Source: Sulfuritalea sp.
GTDB lineage: Bacteria; Pseudomonadota; Gammaproteobacteria; Burkholderiales; Rhodocyclaceae
Reading direction: 5' to 3'
Length of the DNA: 49,758 nt
Assembly: GCA_023700805.1 (NCBI GenBank)
Contig: JAMPYF010000033.1
Location: 1-49,758, forward strand
In this document: one piece after another, positions 8,029 to 18,978 of the stretch
How the letters are laid out: the number at the start of each line of letters is the position of its first letter
Position numbering within the stretch: position 1 is the first letter of the stretch
Made by a program: the position numbers and the translations under genes
Notes under the pieces: model-generated
Databases searched by the model: none
What the model was told of the DNA's origin: nothing
What the model saw: only the letters and a program-made list of their open reading frames with translations

Positions 8029-9274
8029 AGCGCAGCGCCTCCGCCGGCTGCGTGCGCGAGGCGCGCCAGCTCGGGTACAGGGTTGCCAGCAGCGTGAGGA
8101 CGAAAGACACCACGCCGATCGTGCCGACGTCCGACCAGTGCAGGTCGGAAGGCAGCTCGCTGATGTAATACACGTCCTTGGCGAGGAACTGCAGGCCCAG
8201 CAGGCGCTCCAGCGCCGGCACCACGACGTCGATGTTCAGCGCCAGGGCCACGCCTCCGGCAATGCCGGTGGCCAGGCCGACCATGCCGATCAGCGTGCCC
8301 TGCACGATGAAAATCGCCATGATGCTCTGCGGGCTGGCGCCCAGCGTGCGCAGGATGGCGATGTCGGCGCGCTTGTCGGTGACGGCCATGACCAGGGTCG
8401 ACACGATATTGAAGGCGGCGACGGCAACGATCAGCAGCAGGATCAGGAACATCATGCGTTTCTCGATTTCGACGGCGCGGAAGAAATTGGCGTGGCTGCG
8501 GGTCCAGTCGCTGACCCAGGCGTCCATGGGGAGGAAACGCAGCAATTCGCGGCCTATCCGCGGCGCGGCGAAGAGGTCATCGACCTTGAGCCGCACGCCG
8601 CTGACGCGCTCGTCCATGCGATAGAGCTTTTGCGCGTCGCTCATGTGGATCAGGGCCAGGCCCGAATCGAACTCGAACATGCCGGCCTCGAAAATGCCCA
8701 CCACGCGGAACTGCTTGACCCGCGGCAGGATCGCCGCCGGCGTCACCAGGCCCTGCGGCGCCAGCAGCGTCACCTTGTCGCCGGTGGTGGCGCGCAGCGC
8801 GCGCGCCAGTTCGCTGCCGAGCACGATGCCGAATTCGCCCGGCAGCAACTGGGTGAGCTTGCCTGACTTCATGTAGCGGGCGAAATCGGCCACCTTGTCT
8901 TCGGCCTCGGGCAGGATGCCGCGCACCATCATGCCGCGCACCTGGCCGTCGAAACTCAGCATGCCCTGGGCCTGCACGTAGGGCGCGGCGGCCTTGACCC
9001 GCGGATGCTGGGCGACGCCCTGCAGCACCTTGCTCCAGTCGGCCAGCTCGCCGCTGTCGGCGCTGACCTGGATATGCGAAACCACGCCCAGAATCCGCTC
9101 GCGCAATTCCTTCTGGAAGCCGTTCATCACCGACAGCACCACGATCAGCGCCGCGACCCCGAGCGCCAGGCCGGCCATGGAAATCAGCGCGATGAAGGAA
9201 ATGAAGCGGTTGGCGGCGCCTTCGCGTGGCTGGGCGCGCGTGTAGCGCAGGCCTATGAGGAGTTCGTAGTTCAT
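8021..9274 (-). CDS. lolC: LolC/LolE-type lipoprotein-releasing ABC permease
   Basis: 417 residues. The N-terminus [43 protein letters not shown] (in parts) is the classic LolC/E opening, followed by a large periplasmic domain (~50-270) and three C-terminal membrane helices containing the FtsX signature [18 protein letters not shown]. The protein ends [10 protein letters not shown], the usual family tail. With LolD it forms the inner-membrane lipoprotein extraction complex. Only one permease gene is visible, so the complex may be homodimeric for this subunit or its partner may lie elsewhere. The start at 9274 is chosen by homology; the frame stays open far upstream but that part is antisense to the next gene. 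The promoter region holds a 16-bp palindrome. Confidence 0.92.
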   Translation of the reverse strand: MNYELLIGLRYTRAQPREGAANRFISFIALISMAGLALGVAALIVVLSVMNGFQKELRERILGVVSHIQVSADSGELADWSKVLQGVAQHPRVKAAAPYVQAQGMLSFDGQVRGMMVRGILPEAEDKVADFARYMKSGKLTQLLPGEFGIVLGSELARALRATTGDKVTLLAPQGLVTPAAILPRVKQFRVVGIFEAGMFEFDSGLALIHMSDAQKLYRMDERVSGVRLKVDDLFAAPRIGRELLRFLPMDAWVSDWTRSHANFFRAVEIEKRMMFLILLLIVAVAAFNIVSTLVMAVTDKRADIAILRTLGASPQSIMAIFIVQGTLIGMVGLATGIAGGVALALNIDVVVPALERLLGLQFLAKDVYYISELPSDLHWSDVGTIGVVSFVLTLLATLYPSWRASRTQPAEALRYE

Positions 9275-9294
9275 TCGATTAGTCGGGTTGGCGC

Positions 9295-9310
9295 CGCATG
9301 TTAACATGCG
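9295..9310. promoter_or_regulatory. 16-bp perfect palindrome between divergent genes
   Basis: CGCATGTTAACATGCG lies in the 39-bp gap between the lolC start (9274, minus) and the RpfE-type gene start (9314, plus). Its position suggests a dimeric-repressor operator acting on both promoters; the regulator is unknown. Confidence 0.45.
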
Positions 9311-9313
9311 CCC

Positions 9314-10333
9314 ATGCTGACGCTCATCGTGCCTGGCCTTATCTGGACGCGCCAGGCGCTCGCGGACCTCACCTGTGACCTGCCCCTGCCCGCTTTCACC
9401 ACCCTGCTCGGGCGCGGCCGCCTGAATCGGCACCCGGCCCGGGACAGCTCCGCCATGCTCGCCGAATCGACCGGCCTCGCTGCACCGCTGCCGGCCGCGG
9501 CCCTGCGCTGGTTGGCGCTGCAGGATCATCCCGGACCCGCTGAGCACGGCGACTGGCTGTGCCTCGACCCGGTGCGGCTGAATTTCCATGAACGCAGCCT
9601 GATCGTCGATGATCCGCAGCACTTGCGCCTGAGCAGCGACGAAGCGGCCGCACTCGCCGCCGCGCTGGCGCCGACGCTCGCCGCGCTGGGCCGGATCGAA
9701 GTGATCGCGCCGGGCCACTGGAACCTGCGCCTGTCGGCCGACGCTCCTGCCTTCCAGGCCCTGCCGGATGCCGCCGGGCGTTCGGCCTCGCCCCTGCCGC
9801 CGGGCCCGGCCTATGCGCCATGGCGCCAGGTGCTCAACGAGGCGCAGATGATCCTGCATGTCCATCCGGTGAACCAGGCGCGCCAGGCCGCCGGGCAGCC
9901 CGTGGTGAACTCGCTGTGGCCCTGGGGCGGCGGCCGGCTGCCCGATCCCGACACCTTGACCCGTGTCGCCACGCATGACGCGATCTGGAGCGATGATCCG
10001 GTTGCCCGGGGCATCGCCCGCCTGCTGCGGATCGACGGCGCCGCGCTGCCGGCCGGCTATGCCGCGACCGCGGCGCGTGCGCTGCTGGCGCTGGTCGACA
10101 GCCTCAAACACCCGGCCAGCAGCGGCGATGCGATCGTCTGGCGCGACGAACTGGTCCGCTTCGAGGCCGAGTGGCTGGCGCCGGCGCTTGGCGCCCTGCG
10201 CACGGGTCGCCTCGATGCCCTGCGCCTGCTTGCCCCCGGCGAGCTCGCCGCTGCCGAGTTGCTGGTCAGCCGCCGCGACTTGTGGAAATTCTGGCGCAAG
10301 CCGCGCGGCCTGGCCGAATTGGTCCCGCAATGA
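9314..10333 (+). CDS. RpfE-type regulatory protein / phosphoglycerate mutase-like
   Basis: 339 residues. The sequence opens MLTLIVPGLIWTRQALADLT and contains the conserved block GDWLCLDPVRLNFHERSLIV and a second block LNEAQMILHVHPVNQARQAAGQPVVNSLWPWGGG (quoted as two overlapping parts). These are the marks of proteins long annotated as RpfE-type regulatory proteins or cofactor-independent phosphoglycerate-mutase-like proteins, found directly upstream of recJ in betaproteobacteria. No biochemical role is firmly established. Its TGA overlaps the recJ ATG, indicating translational coupling. Confidence 0.75.
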   Translation: MLTLIVPGLIWTRQALADLTCDLPLPAFTTLLGRGRLNRHPARDSSAMLAESTGLAAPLPAAALRWLALQDHPGPAEHGDWLCLDPVRLNFHERSLIVDDPQHLRLSSDEAAALAAALAPTLAALGRIEVIAPGHWNLRLSADAPAFQALPDAAGRSASPLPPGPAYAPWRQVLNEAQMILHVHPVNQARQAAGQPVVNSLWPWGGGRLPDPDTLTRVATHDAIWSDDPVARGIARLLRIDGAALPAGYAATAARALLALVDSLKHPASSGDAIVWRDELVRFEAEWLAPALGALRTGRLDALRLLAPGELAAAELLVSRRDLWKFWRKPRGLAELVPQ

Positions 10334-12042
10334 CACAGGCAACCCGCATATCGGTACGCGACATCCCGCCGCGCGCCACCTGGGCGCTCGAACAGGGCGG
10401 CGTGCATCCGCTGCTGGCCCGGCTTTACGCCGCGCGCGGCATCCGCAGCCCCGACGAACTCGACACGCGCAGCAGCGCCCTGCTCGCCCCCGACCGGCTC
10501 AAGGGCGCGCGCGAAGCCGCCACGCTGCTGGCCGACAGCATCGCCGCCGGCCGCAGGATACTGATCGTCGCCGACTACGACTGCGATGGCGCCACCGGCT
10601 GCGCGGTCGGCCTGCGCGCGCTGCGCATGATGGGCGCCACGGTCGATTACCTGGTGCCGGACCGCTTCACGCTGGGCTACGGGCTCTCGCCGGAAGTCGC
10701 GCAACTGGCGGCGGCAAGGCAACCCGACCTGGTCGTCACGGTCGACAACGGCATCGCCAGCGTCGAAGGCGTGGCGGAATTGAAGCGCCGCGGCATTGCG
10801 ACGCTGATCACCGATCACCACCTTCCCGGCGATCAACTGCCGGAAGCCGAGGTGATCGTGAACCCCAACCAGCCCGGCTGCGATTTCCCAAGCAAGGCGC
10901 TGGCCGGCGTCGGCGTGATGTTCTACGTCGCGCTGGCGCTGCGTGCCGAATTGAGGAGGCGCGGCGCCTACGCCAAAGCCCCGGAACCGAACCTGGCCGG
11001 CCTGCTCGACCTCGTGGCGCTGGGCACGGTGGCCGACGTGGTGCCGCTCGACCGCAACAACCGCATCCTGGTCGCCCAGGGGCTGGCGCGCATCCGCGGC
11101 GGGCAGATGCAGGCCGGCGCCGCCGCGCTGTTCGCCGTCGCCGGGCGCGAGACGGCGCGCGCCGCCACCTTCGATCTCGGCTTCGCGCTCGGCCCGCGCC
11201 TCAACGCCGCCGGCCGCCTGGCCGACATGGCGCTGGGCATCGAGTGCCTGGTCACCGACGACCCCAGCCGCGCGATGAACATCGCCCAGCAGCTCGACGC
11301 CATCAACCGCGAACGGCGCACGATCGAAGCCGACATGCGCGAGGACGCGGAACTCCTGCTGGCTTCGCTCGACGCCGGCAACCGCGCCAGCCTGACCCTG
11401 TTCGACCCCAGTTGGCACCAGGGCGTGATCGGCATCCTGGCCGGCCGCGTCAAGGAAAAGCTGCACCGCCCGACCTTCGCCTTCGCCCGCGGCAATGCCG
11501 GGGAACTCAAGGCTTCCGGCCGTTCGATAGCCGGCCTGCATCTGCGCGACGCGCTCGATCGGGTGGCCAAGCGGCATCCGGACCTGCTGCTGCGCTTCGG
11601 CGGCCACGCCGCCGCGGCCGGCCTGACGCTGAAGGAAGAACGCCTGGCCGAGTTCGAGGCCGCTTTCGAAACCGTCTGCGCCGAGTTGCTCTCGCCGGCC
11701 GAACTGACGCGTACCCTGGAAACCGACGGCCCGCTCGAATCCGGCTACTTTTCGCTCGACGCCGTGCGCCTGATGCAACAGGAAGTCTGGGGCCAGGCCT
11801 TCCCCGCGCCGCTGTTTGCCGACAGCTTCGAGGTCCTCAACCAGCGCATCCTGAAAGACAAGCACCTCAAGCTCAAGCTGCAGAAGGGCAACCAGCGCTT
11901 CGACGCGATCCAGTTCAATTTCGCCGACGGGACTGCCAACGCGGCACCGAATCGCATCCATGCCGCGTTTCGCGTCGATATCAACGAATGGAACGGCACC
12001 CAGGCCGTGCAGCTCATGCTGGAGCACTTCGAGCCCGCCTGA
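10330..12042 (+). CDS. recJ: RecJ single-strand 5'-3' exonuclease
   Basis: 570 residues, normal for RecJ. Motif [11 protein letters not shown] is at ~81-90, motif II TVDNGI at ~137, motif [11 protein letters not shown] at ~161-168, then the DHHA1 domain with [13 protein letters not shown] and [16 protein letters not shown], and the C-terminal OB fold. RecJ uses Mn2+/Mg2+ to degrade single-stranded DNA from the 5' end in RecF recombination, mismatch repair and base-excision repair. The ATGA overlap with the upstream gene sets the start. Its stop is one base from the stop of the convergent GGDEF/EAL gene, with no terminator between them. Confidence 0.95.
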   Translation: MTQATRISVRDIPPRATWALEQGGVHPLLARLYAARGIRSPDELDTRSSALLAPDRLKGAREAATLLADSIAAGRRILIVADYDCDGATGCAVGLRALRMMGATVDYLVPDRFTLGYGLSPEVAQLAAARQPDLVVTVDNGIASVEGVAELKRRGIATLITDHHLPGDQLPEAEVIVNPNQPGCDFPSKALAGVGVMFYVALALRAELRRRGAYAKAPEPNLAGLLDLVALGTVADVVPLDRNNRILVAQGLARIRGGQMQAGAAALFAVAGRETARAATFDLGFALGPRLNAAGRLADMALGIECLVTDDPSRAMNIAQQLDAINRERRTIEADMREDAELLLASLDAGNRASLTLFDPSWHQGVIGILAGRVKEKLHRPTFAFARGNAGELKASGRSIAGLHLRDALDRVAKRHPDLLLRFGGHAAAAGLTLKEERLAEFEAAFETVCAELLSPAELTRTLETDGPLESGYFSLDAVRLMQQEVWGQAFPAPLFADSFEVLNQRILKDKHLKLKLQKGNQRFDAIQFNFADGTANAAPNRIHAAFRVDINEWNGTQAVQLMLEHFEPA

Positions 12043-12043
12043 T

Positions 12044-15000
12044 TCAAACCTCGGCCGTGCGTCCCGCGAACAGATTTTCCGCCGCTCCCGGCATGCCGAA
12101 CAGATTGCCCTGGTAGGCGTCGCAGCCCGCCGCGGCGAGGAATTCGAACTGCGCTTCGGTTTCGACCCCCTCGGCGATCACGGCCAGGCCGAGGCTGCGT
12201 CCCAGGGCGATGATGGTGCGGGCGATGGCGGCATCGTTGCCGTCGGTCAGCACGTCGCGCACGAAGGACTGGTCTATCTTCAGCTGGTCCAGCGGCAGGC
12301 GTTTCAGGTAGGACAGCGACGAATAGCCGGTGCCGAAATCGTCGAGCGAGAAACTGACGCCCGCGGCTTTCAGCTCGCTCATCTTGATCACGATGTCTTC
12401 GATGTCGTGCAGCAGCAGGCTCTCGGTCACTTCGAGCTTCAGGCGCCGCGGATTGGCGCCGTTCCGCTGCAGCACCGCAAGCACCTGCTCGACAAAGTTG
12501 ACCTGATGGAACTGGCGGCTGCTGACATTCACCGCCAGCGAGAGATGGGCGGTGCCGCCCTGCCCGGCCCAGGCCACCAGCTGCCGGCAGGCGGTTTCCA
12601 GCACCCAGTGGCCCAGCGGCATGATCAGCCGGGTGGCCTCGGCCTGCTGGATGAACTCGGCCGGATAGACCAGGCCGCGCCGCGGATGCTGCCAGCGCAC
12701 CAGCGCTTCCGCTCCGGTCACGCGCCCCGCCGCATCGACTTGCGGCTGATAGTGCAGCACGAACTGGCCTTCGTCGAGCGCCCGCCGCAGGTCCGTATCG
12801 AGCAGGGCCCGGGCCGAGACCGCCGCCTGCATTTCCGGGTCGAAGAAGCGCAGCGCGTTGCGGCCCGCCTCCTTGGCCTGGTACATGGCCGTGTCGGCAC
12901 GCTTCATCAGCTCATCGACCGACACCGAATGATCGCGGAACAGCGTGATGCCTATGCTCGACGTGCAATGGTAGCTGCGCGTGTTGTGTTCCCCGCCGCT
13001 CAAGCTCAGGTCCAGCAGGTAGGGTTCGTTGAGCATGGCCTGGATCTTCACCGCCACGCTTTCCGCCTGCATGGCGGCCAGCGCCTCGGCGTCGAGATCC
13101 TCGAGAATGATCACGAATTCGTCGCCGCCCAGCCGCGCCACGGTGTCGCACTCGCGGATGCTGGATGCCAGGCGCGAGGCGACTTCGACCAGGAACTGGT
13201 CGCCGATGTCGTGCCCCAGGGTATCGTTGAGGGTCTTGAAATCGTCCAGATCGAACAGCATCAGTGCACCGTGGCGGCCGTGCCGGGCGCTGCTGGTCAG
13301 GGCCTGTCTCAGGCGTTCGAGCATCAGGCGGCGGTTGGGCAGCCCGGTCAGCGGATCGTAGAAGGCCAAGTGCCGGATTTCGTCCTCCGCCGCCTTGCGC
13401 AAGGTGATGTCGGCAAGGGTGGCAACATAGTGGGTGACCGTACCGCGCGCGCCCTTCACCGCCGTGATGTTGATCCAGCTTGGATAGATTTCGCCGCTCT
13501 TGCGGCGGTTCCATATTTCGCCGCGCCAGGTGCCGTGTCTTTCGAGGCTTTCCCACATCGCGGCGAAAAAGGCCCCATCGTGCCGCCCCGAATGCAGCAG
13601 GCGCGGCGTCTTGCCGACGGCATCTGCGCTCGAATAGCCGGTGATCTCGGTGAAGGCGCGATTGACGCGCAGGATCACCGTCGCTTCATCGGTGATGATC
13701 ACGCCCTCCTGGGACTCGAAGGTGATCGCGGCGACGCGCAGATCGGCCTCGGCGCGCTTGCGCTCGGTGATATCGATGAAGCTGCCGCGGATCAGCCGAT
13801 GGCCGATCGCCGGCAGCCGGACCAGCCGGATTTCGCAACGCACCAGTTGTCCCTGGCCGTTACGGATGGTACGGTCGAACACCACCTGGTCGCCGGCCAT
13901 CGCCCGTTCGAGCATTTCCTGGACGATTTGCACCGCGGTCTTCCCCTGGTGCAGGCCCGGCGCATAGAATCTTTCCACGCCCCCGGTCAGCAGTTCCTCG
14001 CGGCTGCAGCCGAAGAGTTTCTCGGCCTGCGCGTTGGCGTCCACGAAGTGGCCCAGATCGAGGTCGTACACCACGATGGCGTCGGGCGCCTGCTCCACCA
14101 GGACGCGGAAGCGGTCTTCGCTTTCGCGCAGCGAGCGGGTCATGTCGCGCGCCAGGCTCAGGGCGCGATCGCGGGTGGTGGCCAGCGACCAGGCAATGGT
14201 GAACAGCAGCAGGCTGGTCAGCACGCCGCCCGCCAATACCTGGGTAGAGCGCGTCATATAGCCCTGTCCTTCGAGTTCCGGCTGGCTCGCGTAACTCAGC
14301 GTCCAGGGCCGGCCGCCGACGGTCAGGGTTTCGTTGTGCACGAACTTTGCCGAGGCCGCACGATCGGCCGTGCCGCTGCGGTAGAACAGGTTTTCCGGGC
14401 TCAGATCGGCGCCGTCGTGGATGCTCAGCGCAACCGCGCGGGGATTGCGCTGCAACAGCTCGGCCATCAGTTGCGGCATACGAAACGGGCTCAACACATA
14501 ACCGAAAACTTCGGCGCCCGACTTCGACATCACCGGCATGTACATGATGAAGGCCGGCACCGGATTGGTCTGCTCGTCGATTTTCAGCGTCAGCCGGCCG
14601 GTGATCATCGGCTCGCCGGCGTCGCGGGCGCGCTGCATGGTCTCCCGCCGCCCGGCGTCCTGCCACATGTCATAGCCGAGCGCTGCATGGTTGTGCCCGC
14701 TGTCGGGTTCCGTAAAGACATTCACCACATAGCGCTCGCGGCTCCCGGGCGGGCGCACGGCAAAATCGGCCATGCCGCTGCGGCGCATTTCGGCCACCAG
14801 CGCCGGCAATTCGGCGGCAGCGACGGAGCGCGCGAAGGCCAGGGCCTGGATCGCCGGATAGTCGCGCTCCACCTTGAGCCCGGCGACAAAGGCGTGCCAA
14901 TCCTGGCGCGTCACGGCGCTGCTGGCGCCGAACAGCGCGGCAGCGGCGCGCAAGGTCTGCGTGTAGCCGGTGAGACTCGCCTTGAGGTCGACCCGCAACT

Positions 15001-15175
15001 GGCTGACCTCGGCCTCGAACTCGCGGCGCTGCTGGACTTGGAGGTCCTGCTCGGCATAGCGCCAGGCCAGCAGCGTCAGACCCAGCGAGCAGGCAAGCGC
15101 GACCCAGGCGGGCCAGAGGCCGACCCGGGAGCGAGTCGAACCCGTGCTTGCGTCAAAAAGCTGGTCTCGCGGCAT
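12044..15175 (-). CDS. membrane CHASE-PAS-PAS-GGDEF-EAL cyclic-di-GMP protein
   Basis: 1043 residues. Order: membrane helix ~22-40; periplasmic CHASE domain ~70-280 ([22 protein letters not shown] in pieces); second helix ~313-333; PAS ~353-470; PAS/PAC ~482-594; GGDEF ~605-780; EAL ~795-1040. The diguanylate cyclase site is intact (RLGGDEF, 683-687), and an RxxD product-inhibition site (RECD, 674-677) lies five residues before it. The phosphodiesterase domain also keeps key residues: EALVRW (~823), [17 protein letters not shown] and IAEGVET. Both activities are therefore possible; which dominates cannot be read here. The CHASE domain implies sensing of a small extracytoplasmic ligand. Confidence 0.93.
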   Translation of the reverse strand: MPRDQLFDASTGSTRSRVGLWPAWVALACSLGLTLLAWRYAEQDLQVQQRREFEAEVSQLRVDLKASLTGYTQTLRAAAALFGASSAVTRQDWHAFVAGLKVERDYPAIQALAFARSVAAAELPALVAEMRRSGMADFAVRPPGSRERYVVNVFTEPDSGHNHAALGYDMWQDAGRRETMQRARDAGEPMITGRLTLKIDEQTNPVPAFIMYMPVMSKSGAEVFGYVLSPFRMPQLMAELLQRNPRAVALSIHDGADLSPENLFYRSGTADRAASAKFVHNETLTVGGRPWTLSYASQPELEGQGYMTRSTQVLAGGVLTSLLLFTIAWSLATTRDRALSLARDMTRSLRESEDRFRVLVEQAPDAIVVYDLDLGHFVDANAQAEKLFGCSREELLTGGVERFYAPGLHQGKTAVQIVQEMLERAMAGDQVVFDRTIRNGQGQLVRCEIRLVRLPAIGHRLIRGSFIDITERKRAEADLRVAAITFESQEGVIITDEATVILRVNRAFTEITGYSSADAVGKTPRLLHSGRHDGAFFAAMWESLERHGTWRGEIWNRRKSGEIYPSWINITAVKGARGTVTHYVATLADITLRKAAEDEIRHLAFYDPLTGLPNRRLMLERLRQALTSSARHGRHGALMLFDLDDFKTLNDTLGHDIGDQFLVEVASRLASSIRECDTVARLGGDEFVIILEDLDAEALAAMQAESVAVKIQAMLNEPYLLDLSLSGGEHNTRSYHCTSSIGITLFRDHSVSVDELMKRADTAMYQAKEAGRNALRFFDPEMQAAVSARALLDTDLRRALDEGQFVLHYQPQVDAAGRVTGAEALVRWQHPRRGLVYPAEFIQQAEATRLIMPLGHWVLETACRQLVAWAGQGGTAHLSLAVNVSSRQFHQVNFVEQVLAVLQRNGANPRRLKLEVTESLLLHDIEDIVIKMSELKAAGVSFSLDDFGTGYSSLSYLKRLPLDQLKIDQSFVRDVLTDGNDAAIARTIIALGRSLGLAVIAEGVETEAQFEFLAAAGCDAYQGNLFGMPGAAENLFAGRTAEV

Positions 15176-15376
15176 TGTCGGTGTCTTGCGGGAGAAGGGC
15201 AGAGCGGATATTACACCGTCACGTCAATGACACGGCCGCAGCGCTGGGCGATGGCGATGGAAGCGATCGGCCGGCTGCGCCGCCCATCCCGCTGCGTTAG
15301 CCCGTTACCACCCGCGCCCGTGCCGCCGCTGAAACAATGCACCGACGGGATGACCCGCAACAACCAGGAGAGAGAC

Positions 15377-15958
15377 ATGGCAGCCAAGAAAATACTGATG
15401 CTGGTCGGCGATTACGTCGAGGACTATGAAGTGATGGTGCCCTTCCAGGCGCTGCTGGCGGTAGGACACGGCGTGCACGCGGTTTGTCCGGACAAGCAGG
15501 CCGGCGACAGCGTCGCCACGGCGATCCACGATTTCGAAGGGCAGCAGACCTATTCGGAAAAGCGCGGCCACAACTTCGCCCTGAACGCCGCCTTCGCCGA
15601 CGTCAAGGCCGAAGACTACGACGCGCTGGTGATTCCCGGCGGCCGCGCGCCGGAGTATCTGCGCCTGAACCCGCGGGTGCTCGACATGGTTCGTCACTTC
15701 TTCGGCGCCGACAAGCCGGTGGCCGCGATCTGCCACGGTGCGCAGATCCTGGCCGCCGCCGGCGTGCTCAAGGGTCGACGCTGCTCGGCCTACCCGGCCT
15801 GCAGCGCCGAAGTGGTGCTGGCCGGGGGGCAGTTCGCCGAGATCGCGATCGACGCCGCGGTCACCGACGGCAACCTGGTCACGGCGCCCGCCTGGCCCGC
15901 GCATCCGGCCTGGATCGGCCAGTTCCTCAAACTGCTCGGCACCCGCATCGAACTTTGA
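15377..15958 (+). CDS. DJ-1/PfpI family protein
   Basis: 193 residues. Residues typical of the family are Glu15 (DYVEDYE), the PGG loop ([14 protein letters not shown]) and the nucleophile elbow AICHGAQIL with Cys119 followed by His120. PfpI-type members have been reported as proteases, glyoxalases or deglycases and chaperones; the exact role here is open. The start is supported by AGGAGAG before the ATG at 15377. It stands alone: 200 bp of non-coding sequence upstream holds no other recognised feature, and a hairpin separates it from the next gene. Confidence 0.88.
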   Translation: MAAKKILMLVGDYVEDYEVMVPFQALLAVGHGVHAVCPDKQAGDSVATAIHDFEGQQTYSEKRGHNFALNAAFADVKAEDYDALVIPGGRAPEYLRLNPRVLDMVRHFFGADKPVAAICHGAQILAAAGVLKGRRCSAYPACSAEVVLAGGQFAEIAIDAAVTDGNLVTAPAWPAHPAWIGQFLKLLGTRIEL

Positions 15959-15994
15959 CGCTTTCGCCGTTCGCGGCAGCGGTGCTACATTGCG

Positions 15995-16022
15995 CAAGGG
16001 GGATGTGTCCGCATCCCCCTTG
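15995..16022 (+). terminator. 11-bp stem hairpin between the PfpI and RHH genes
   Basis: CAAGGGGGATG and CATCCCCCTTG are perfect inverted arms around TGTCCG. There is no true U-run after it. It may end the PfpI transcript or form the leader structure of the following gene, whose AGGAGG site lies about ten bases further on. Confidence 0.5.
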
Positions 16023-16044
16023 ATCTTGCCGAGGAGGAAACGCG

Positions 16045-16455
16045 ATGTGCAGGATTTTCATTACCGCCGACCCGGAGCTCTACCGCTGCCGCTCCCGTTC
16101 CCTGCGGCTTTCGGGCGTCGCCACCAGCATCCGCCTGGAAAACCTGTTCTGGCAGGTTCTGGAGGAAATCGGCGCGCGCGACGGGCTCAGCGTGGGACAA
16201 CTGATCACCCGCCTCTACGACGAACTCGCCGAGGCCGGCGGCCAGGCCGGCAACGACAGCGCCAACTTCACCTCCTTCCTGCGCGTCAGTTGCGGCCGCT
16301 ACCTGGCCCTGCAACTGTCCGGCCGCATTCCGGCCGATACCGCGGTGCCGATCCGCTCGCTCGACGCGGACTGGGTACTGGCCGGCGAAAAGGCCCGCCC
16401 CGGCGTTTTCGGCGCGCCGCCGCAAGGCACCGGGATGGCGCAGGCGGCGCGCTGA
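16045..16455 (+). CDS. ribbon-helix-helix domain protein
   Basis: 136 residues. The central part (SIRLENLFWQVLEEIGARDGLSVGQLITRLYDEL, quoted in sense of its pattern: beta strand SIRLEN, then two helices) matches the RHH_4-type fold; an upstream MCRIFITADPELYRCRSRSLRL leader is usual in this family. Such proteins are presumed DNA-binding but uncharacterised. AGGAGGAAA precedes the ATG. The C-terminal 50 residues are Pro/Gly/Ala-rich and probably disordered. The gene is followed by a copy of the dispersed repeat and then prfC. Confidence 0.75.
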   Translation: MCRIFITADPELYRCRSRSLRLSGVATSIRLENLFWQVLEEIGARDGLSVGQLITRLYDELAEAGGQAGNDSANFTSFLRVSCGRYLALQLSGRIPADTAVPIRSLDADWVLAGEKARPGVFGAPPQGTGMAQAAR

Positions 16456-16473
16456 ACCCAAGGCAGCGCGCAT

Positions 16474-16497
16474 CGCCGTGGCGCCAGCGCCAACTCT
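16474..16497 (-). repeat. dispersed 25-bp repeat, intergenic copy
   Basis: Lies 18 bp after the RHH gene stop and 30 bp before the prfC -10 box. One variant base doublet in the middle (GGCGCCACGG in place of GGCGACACGG on the consensus strand). Confidence 0.75.
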
Positions 16498-16526
16498 CTG
16501 CACCCCTTGGGGAACGCCCGGCGCCG

Positions 16527-16532
16527 TATAAT
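16527..16532 (+). promoter_or_regulatory. -10 box of prfC
   Basis: A perfect TATAAT preceded by a weak -35 region lies 31 bp upstream of the GTG start of prfC. No Shine-Dalgarno sequence is apparent in the resulting ~25-nt leader. Confidence 0.55.
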
Positions 16533-16563
16533 CGCGGCCCTTCGCCCCGATATCCCCGCCGCC

Positions 16564-18138
16564 GTGTCCCAGCTCGACCTCGAAACCGCCCGCCGCCGCA
16601 CTTTTGCCATCATTTCCCACCCCGATGCGGGCAAGACCACGCTGACCGAAAAGCTGCTGTGGTTCGGCGGCGCGATCCAGGTCGCCGGCGAAGTCCGCGC
16701 GCGCAAGGCCAGCCGCCACGCCACCTCGGACTGGATGGAACTCGAAAAGCAGCGCGGCATCTCGGTCACCAGCTCGGTGATGCAGTTCCCCTACCGCGAG
16801 TGCATGGTCAACCTGCTCGACACGCCGGGCCACGAGGACTTCTCGGAAGACACCTACCGCACGCTGACCGCCGTCGACTCCGCGGTGATGGTGATCGATT
16901 CGGTGAACGGCGTCGAGGCCCAGACCATCAAGCTGCTCAACGTCTGCCGCCTGCGCGACACGCCTATCCTCACCTTCATCAACAAGCTCGACCGCGAAGG
17001 CCGGCCGCCGATCGAACTGCTCGACGAGATCGAGTCCGTGCTCGACATCCAGTGCGCGCCGATGACCTGGCCGATCAGCATGGGCAAGCGCTTCCGCGGC
17101 GTCTATCACCTCTACGACGACAGCATCAGCTTCTTCGACCCGCAGGCGGAGAAGGGCACGGCCGAAGTCATCAAGGGCCTGCACAACCCGCGCCTCGACG
17201 AGCTGATCCCCGACCAGGCCGAGGAACTGCGCATGGAAGTCGAACTGGTGCGCGGCGCTTCGCACGCCTTCGACCGCGAGGCCTACCTGGCCGGCAAGCA
17301 GACGCCGGTGTATTTCGGCTCGGCGATCAACAATTTCGGCGTGCAGTCCCTGCTCGACGCCGTGGTCGAACTCTCGCCGCCGCCGCAGCCGCGCGCCACC
17401 GAGTCGCGCCTGGTGCAGCCCGGCGAGCCGAAGTTCACCGGTTTCGTGTTCAAGATCCAGGCCAACATGGACCCCAAGCACCGCGACCGCATCGCCTTCG
17501 TCCGCGTCTGCTCGGGCAAGTTCGAGCGCGGCATCAAGCTGCGCCAGCGCTCGACCGGCAAGACCCTGGCGGTGAACAACGCCATCACCTTCATGGCCCA
17601 GGACCGCAACACCACCGACGAAGCCTGGCCCGGCGACATCCTCGGCATCCCCAACCACGGCACGGTGCTGCTCGGCGACGCCTTCAGCGAAGGCGAAGAC
17701 CTCAAATTCACCGGCATTCCCTGCTTCGCGCCCGAGCATTTCCGCCGCGCCCAGATCCGCAATCCAATGAAAATGAAGCAGCTGCAGAAAGGCCTGCAGC
17801 AACTCGCCGAAGAAGGCGCGACCCAGCTGTTCCGCCCCATCCACAGCAACGACCTGATCCTCGGCGCGGTCGGCACGCTGCAGTTCGACGTGGTCGCCCA
17901 CCGCCTCGAATTCGAATACGGCGTCGATGTCATGTTCGAACCCTACCCGGTCGCCACGGCGCGCTGGTTGCGCGGCGACGACCAGGCGATCCGCGCCCTG
18001 GCCGACAAGTCGGGCGTCAATGTGGCGCTCGACGGCGCCGGCGACTATGTCTATCTGGCGCCCAACCGCGTGAACCTGTCTATGACCCAGGACCGCCACC
18101 CGGAAGTGAAGTTCCTCGAAACCCGCGAGATTCACTGA
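16564..18138 (+). CDS. prfC: peptide chain release factor 3
   Basis: 524 residues beginning at GTG ([20 protein letters not shown]). GTPase motifs are complete: G1 [10 protein letters not shown]2 region [15 protein letters not shown]3 [14 protein letters not shown] and G4 NKLDREGR. Domain II and the RF3-specific C-terminal region ([20 protein letters not shown]) follow. RF3 is a GTPase that recycles RF1/RF2 from the ribosome after peptide release. The GTG is favoured because the frame upstream has no better candidate and the TATAAT box lies just above it. Confidence 0.95.
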   Translation: MSQLDLETARRRTFAIISHPDAGKTTLTEKLLWFGGAIQVAGEVRARKASRHATSDWMELEKQRGISVTSSVMQFPYRECMVNLLDTPGHEDFSEDTYRTLTAVDSAVMVIDSVNGVEAQTIKLLNVCRLRDTPILTFINKLDREGRPPIELLDEIESVLDIQCAPMTWPISMGKRFRGVYHLYDDSISFFDPQAEKGTAEVIKGLHNPRLDELIPDQAEELRMEVELVRGASHAFDREAYLAGKQTPVYFGSAINNFGVQSLLDAVVELSPPPQPRATESRLVQPGEPKFTGFVFKIQANMDPKHRDRIAFVRVCSGKFERGIKLRQRSTGKTLAVNNAITFMAQDRNTTDEAWPGDILGIPNHGTVLLGDAFSEGEDLKFTGIPCFAPEHFRRAQIRNPMKMKQLQKGLQQLAEEGATQLFRPIHSNDLILGAVGTLQFDVVAHRLEFEYGVDVMFEPYPVATARWLRGDDQAIRALADKSGVNVALDGAGDYVYLAPNRVNLSMTQDRHPEVKFLETREIH

Positions 18139-18193
18139 GCATGCCCCGCCGCGGCGCGCGCAGCGATGCCGCCGCAAGCACAAGGAAAACCGA

Positions 18194-18883
18194 ATGGACC
18201 CGCTGCTGCCCGCCATCGAAATAGAAACCGCCGCAGCGCCGCTGTTTTCCGTGATCTGGATGCACGGCCTGGGCGCCGATGGATCGGATTTCGAACCCGT
18301 GGTGCCGGAACTCGGCCTGGACCACAGCCCCGGCATACGTTTCATTTTTCCTCACGCACCCGCCATAGCGGTGACCTGCAACGGCGGCTATGTCATGCCG
18401 GCCTGGTACGACATCATTTCACTGGACAGCAACAGCCGCACCGTCGATGAAGCCGGCATCGTCCGTTCGCGGCAGGCGATCCGCGACCTCATGGCACGCG
18501 AGAACCGGCGCGGCCTGCCTTGCTCGCGCATCTTCCTCGCGGGCTTTTCGCAAGGCGGCGCGATTGCCTACACCACGGCGCTGACCCATGCCGAGCCCCT
18601 GGCCGGCGTGATTGCGCTATCGACCTATATGCCGACCCGGAAGCTGATTGCCGACGAGGCGGCGGCCGTCAACCAGGCGCTGCCGATCTTCGCCGCCCAC
18701 GGCAGCGAAGACGACGTGGTATCGATCGAACTCGGCATCCGCGCCAGGGATTTCCTGACCGCTCGCGGCCACCCGGTCGAGTGGCACGAATACTCGATGC
18801 CCCATTCGATCTGCATCGAGGAAATACATGCCGTGGGGCGCTGGCTGAAAGCAACCATGACGGACGTATCAAACCGGTCCTGA
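18194..18883 (+). CDS. phospholipase/carboxylesterase (alpha/beta hydrolase)
   Basis: 229 residues of the acyl-protein thioesterase/carboxylesterase family. HGLGADGSDF (~24-33) forms the oxyanion region, the nucleophile is Ser119 in GFSQGG, the acid lies in HGSEDDVV and the His in MPHSIC. Members hydrolyse short-chain esters or lysophospholipids in the cytoplasm. AGGAAAA precedes the ATG. It follows prfC by 55 bp and may share its transcript. Confidence 0.9.
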   Translation: MDPLLPAIEIETAAAPLFSVIWMHGLGADGSDFEPVVPELGLDHSPGIRFIFPHAPAIAVTCNGGYVMPAWYDIISLDSNSRTVDEAGIVRSRQAIRDLMARENRRGLPCSRIFLAGFSQGGAIAYTTALTHAEPLAGVIALSTYMPTRKLIADEAAAVNQALPIFAAHGSEDDVVSIELGIRARDFLTARGHPVEWHEYSMPHSICIEEIHAVGRWLKATMTDVSNRS

Positions 18884-18895
18884 CGCCGGCCGCAG

Positions 18896-18935
18896 GCGCC
18901 GTGCCATCAGCGCCGTGCCATCAGCGCCAACTCTT
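18896..18935 (-). repeat. dispersed 25-bp repeat, copy with tandem-duplicated end
   Basis: Copy at 18911-18935 in the gap between the carboxylesterase and LuxR-type genes. The 14-base segment GCGCCGTGCCATCA occurs twice in tandem (18896-18909 and 18910-18923), so one end of the repeat has been duplicated. Confidence 0.7.
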
Positions 18936-18978
18936 CCCCGCGTTGCAAGCGCGCCGACACTCGCCTACACTTGTCCGC

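Noticed and set aside
11960..15958. Very long plus-strand open frame opposite the GGDEF/EAL gene
   Set aside because: It is an artefact of high GC on the opposite strand of a gene with complete domain motifs; its translation is Arg/Gln/His-rich without any recognisable domain. The last ~190 codons are the real DJ-1/PfpI gene.
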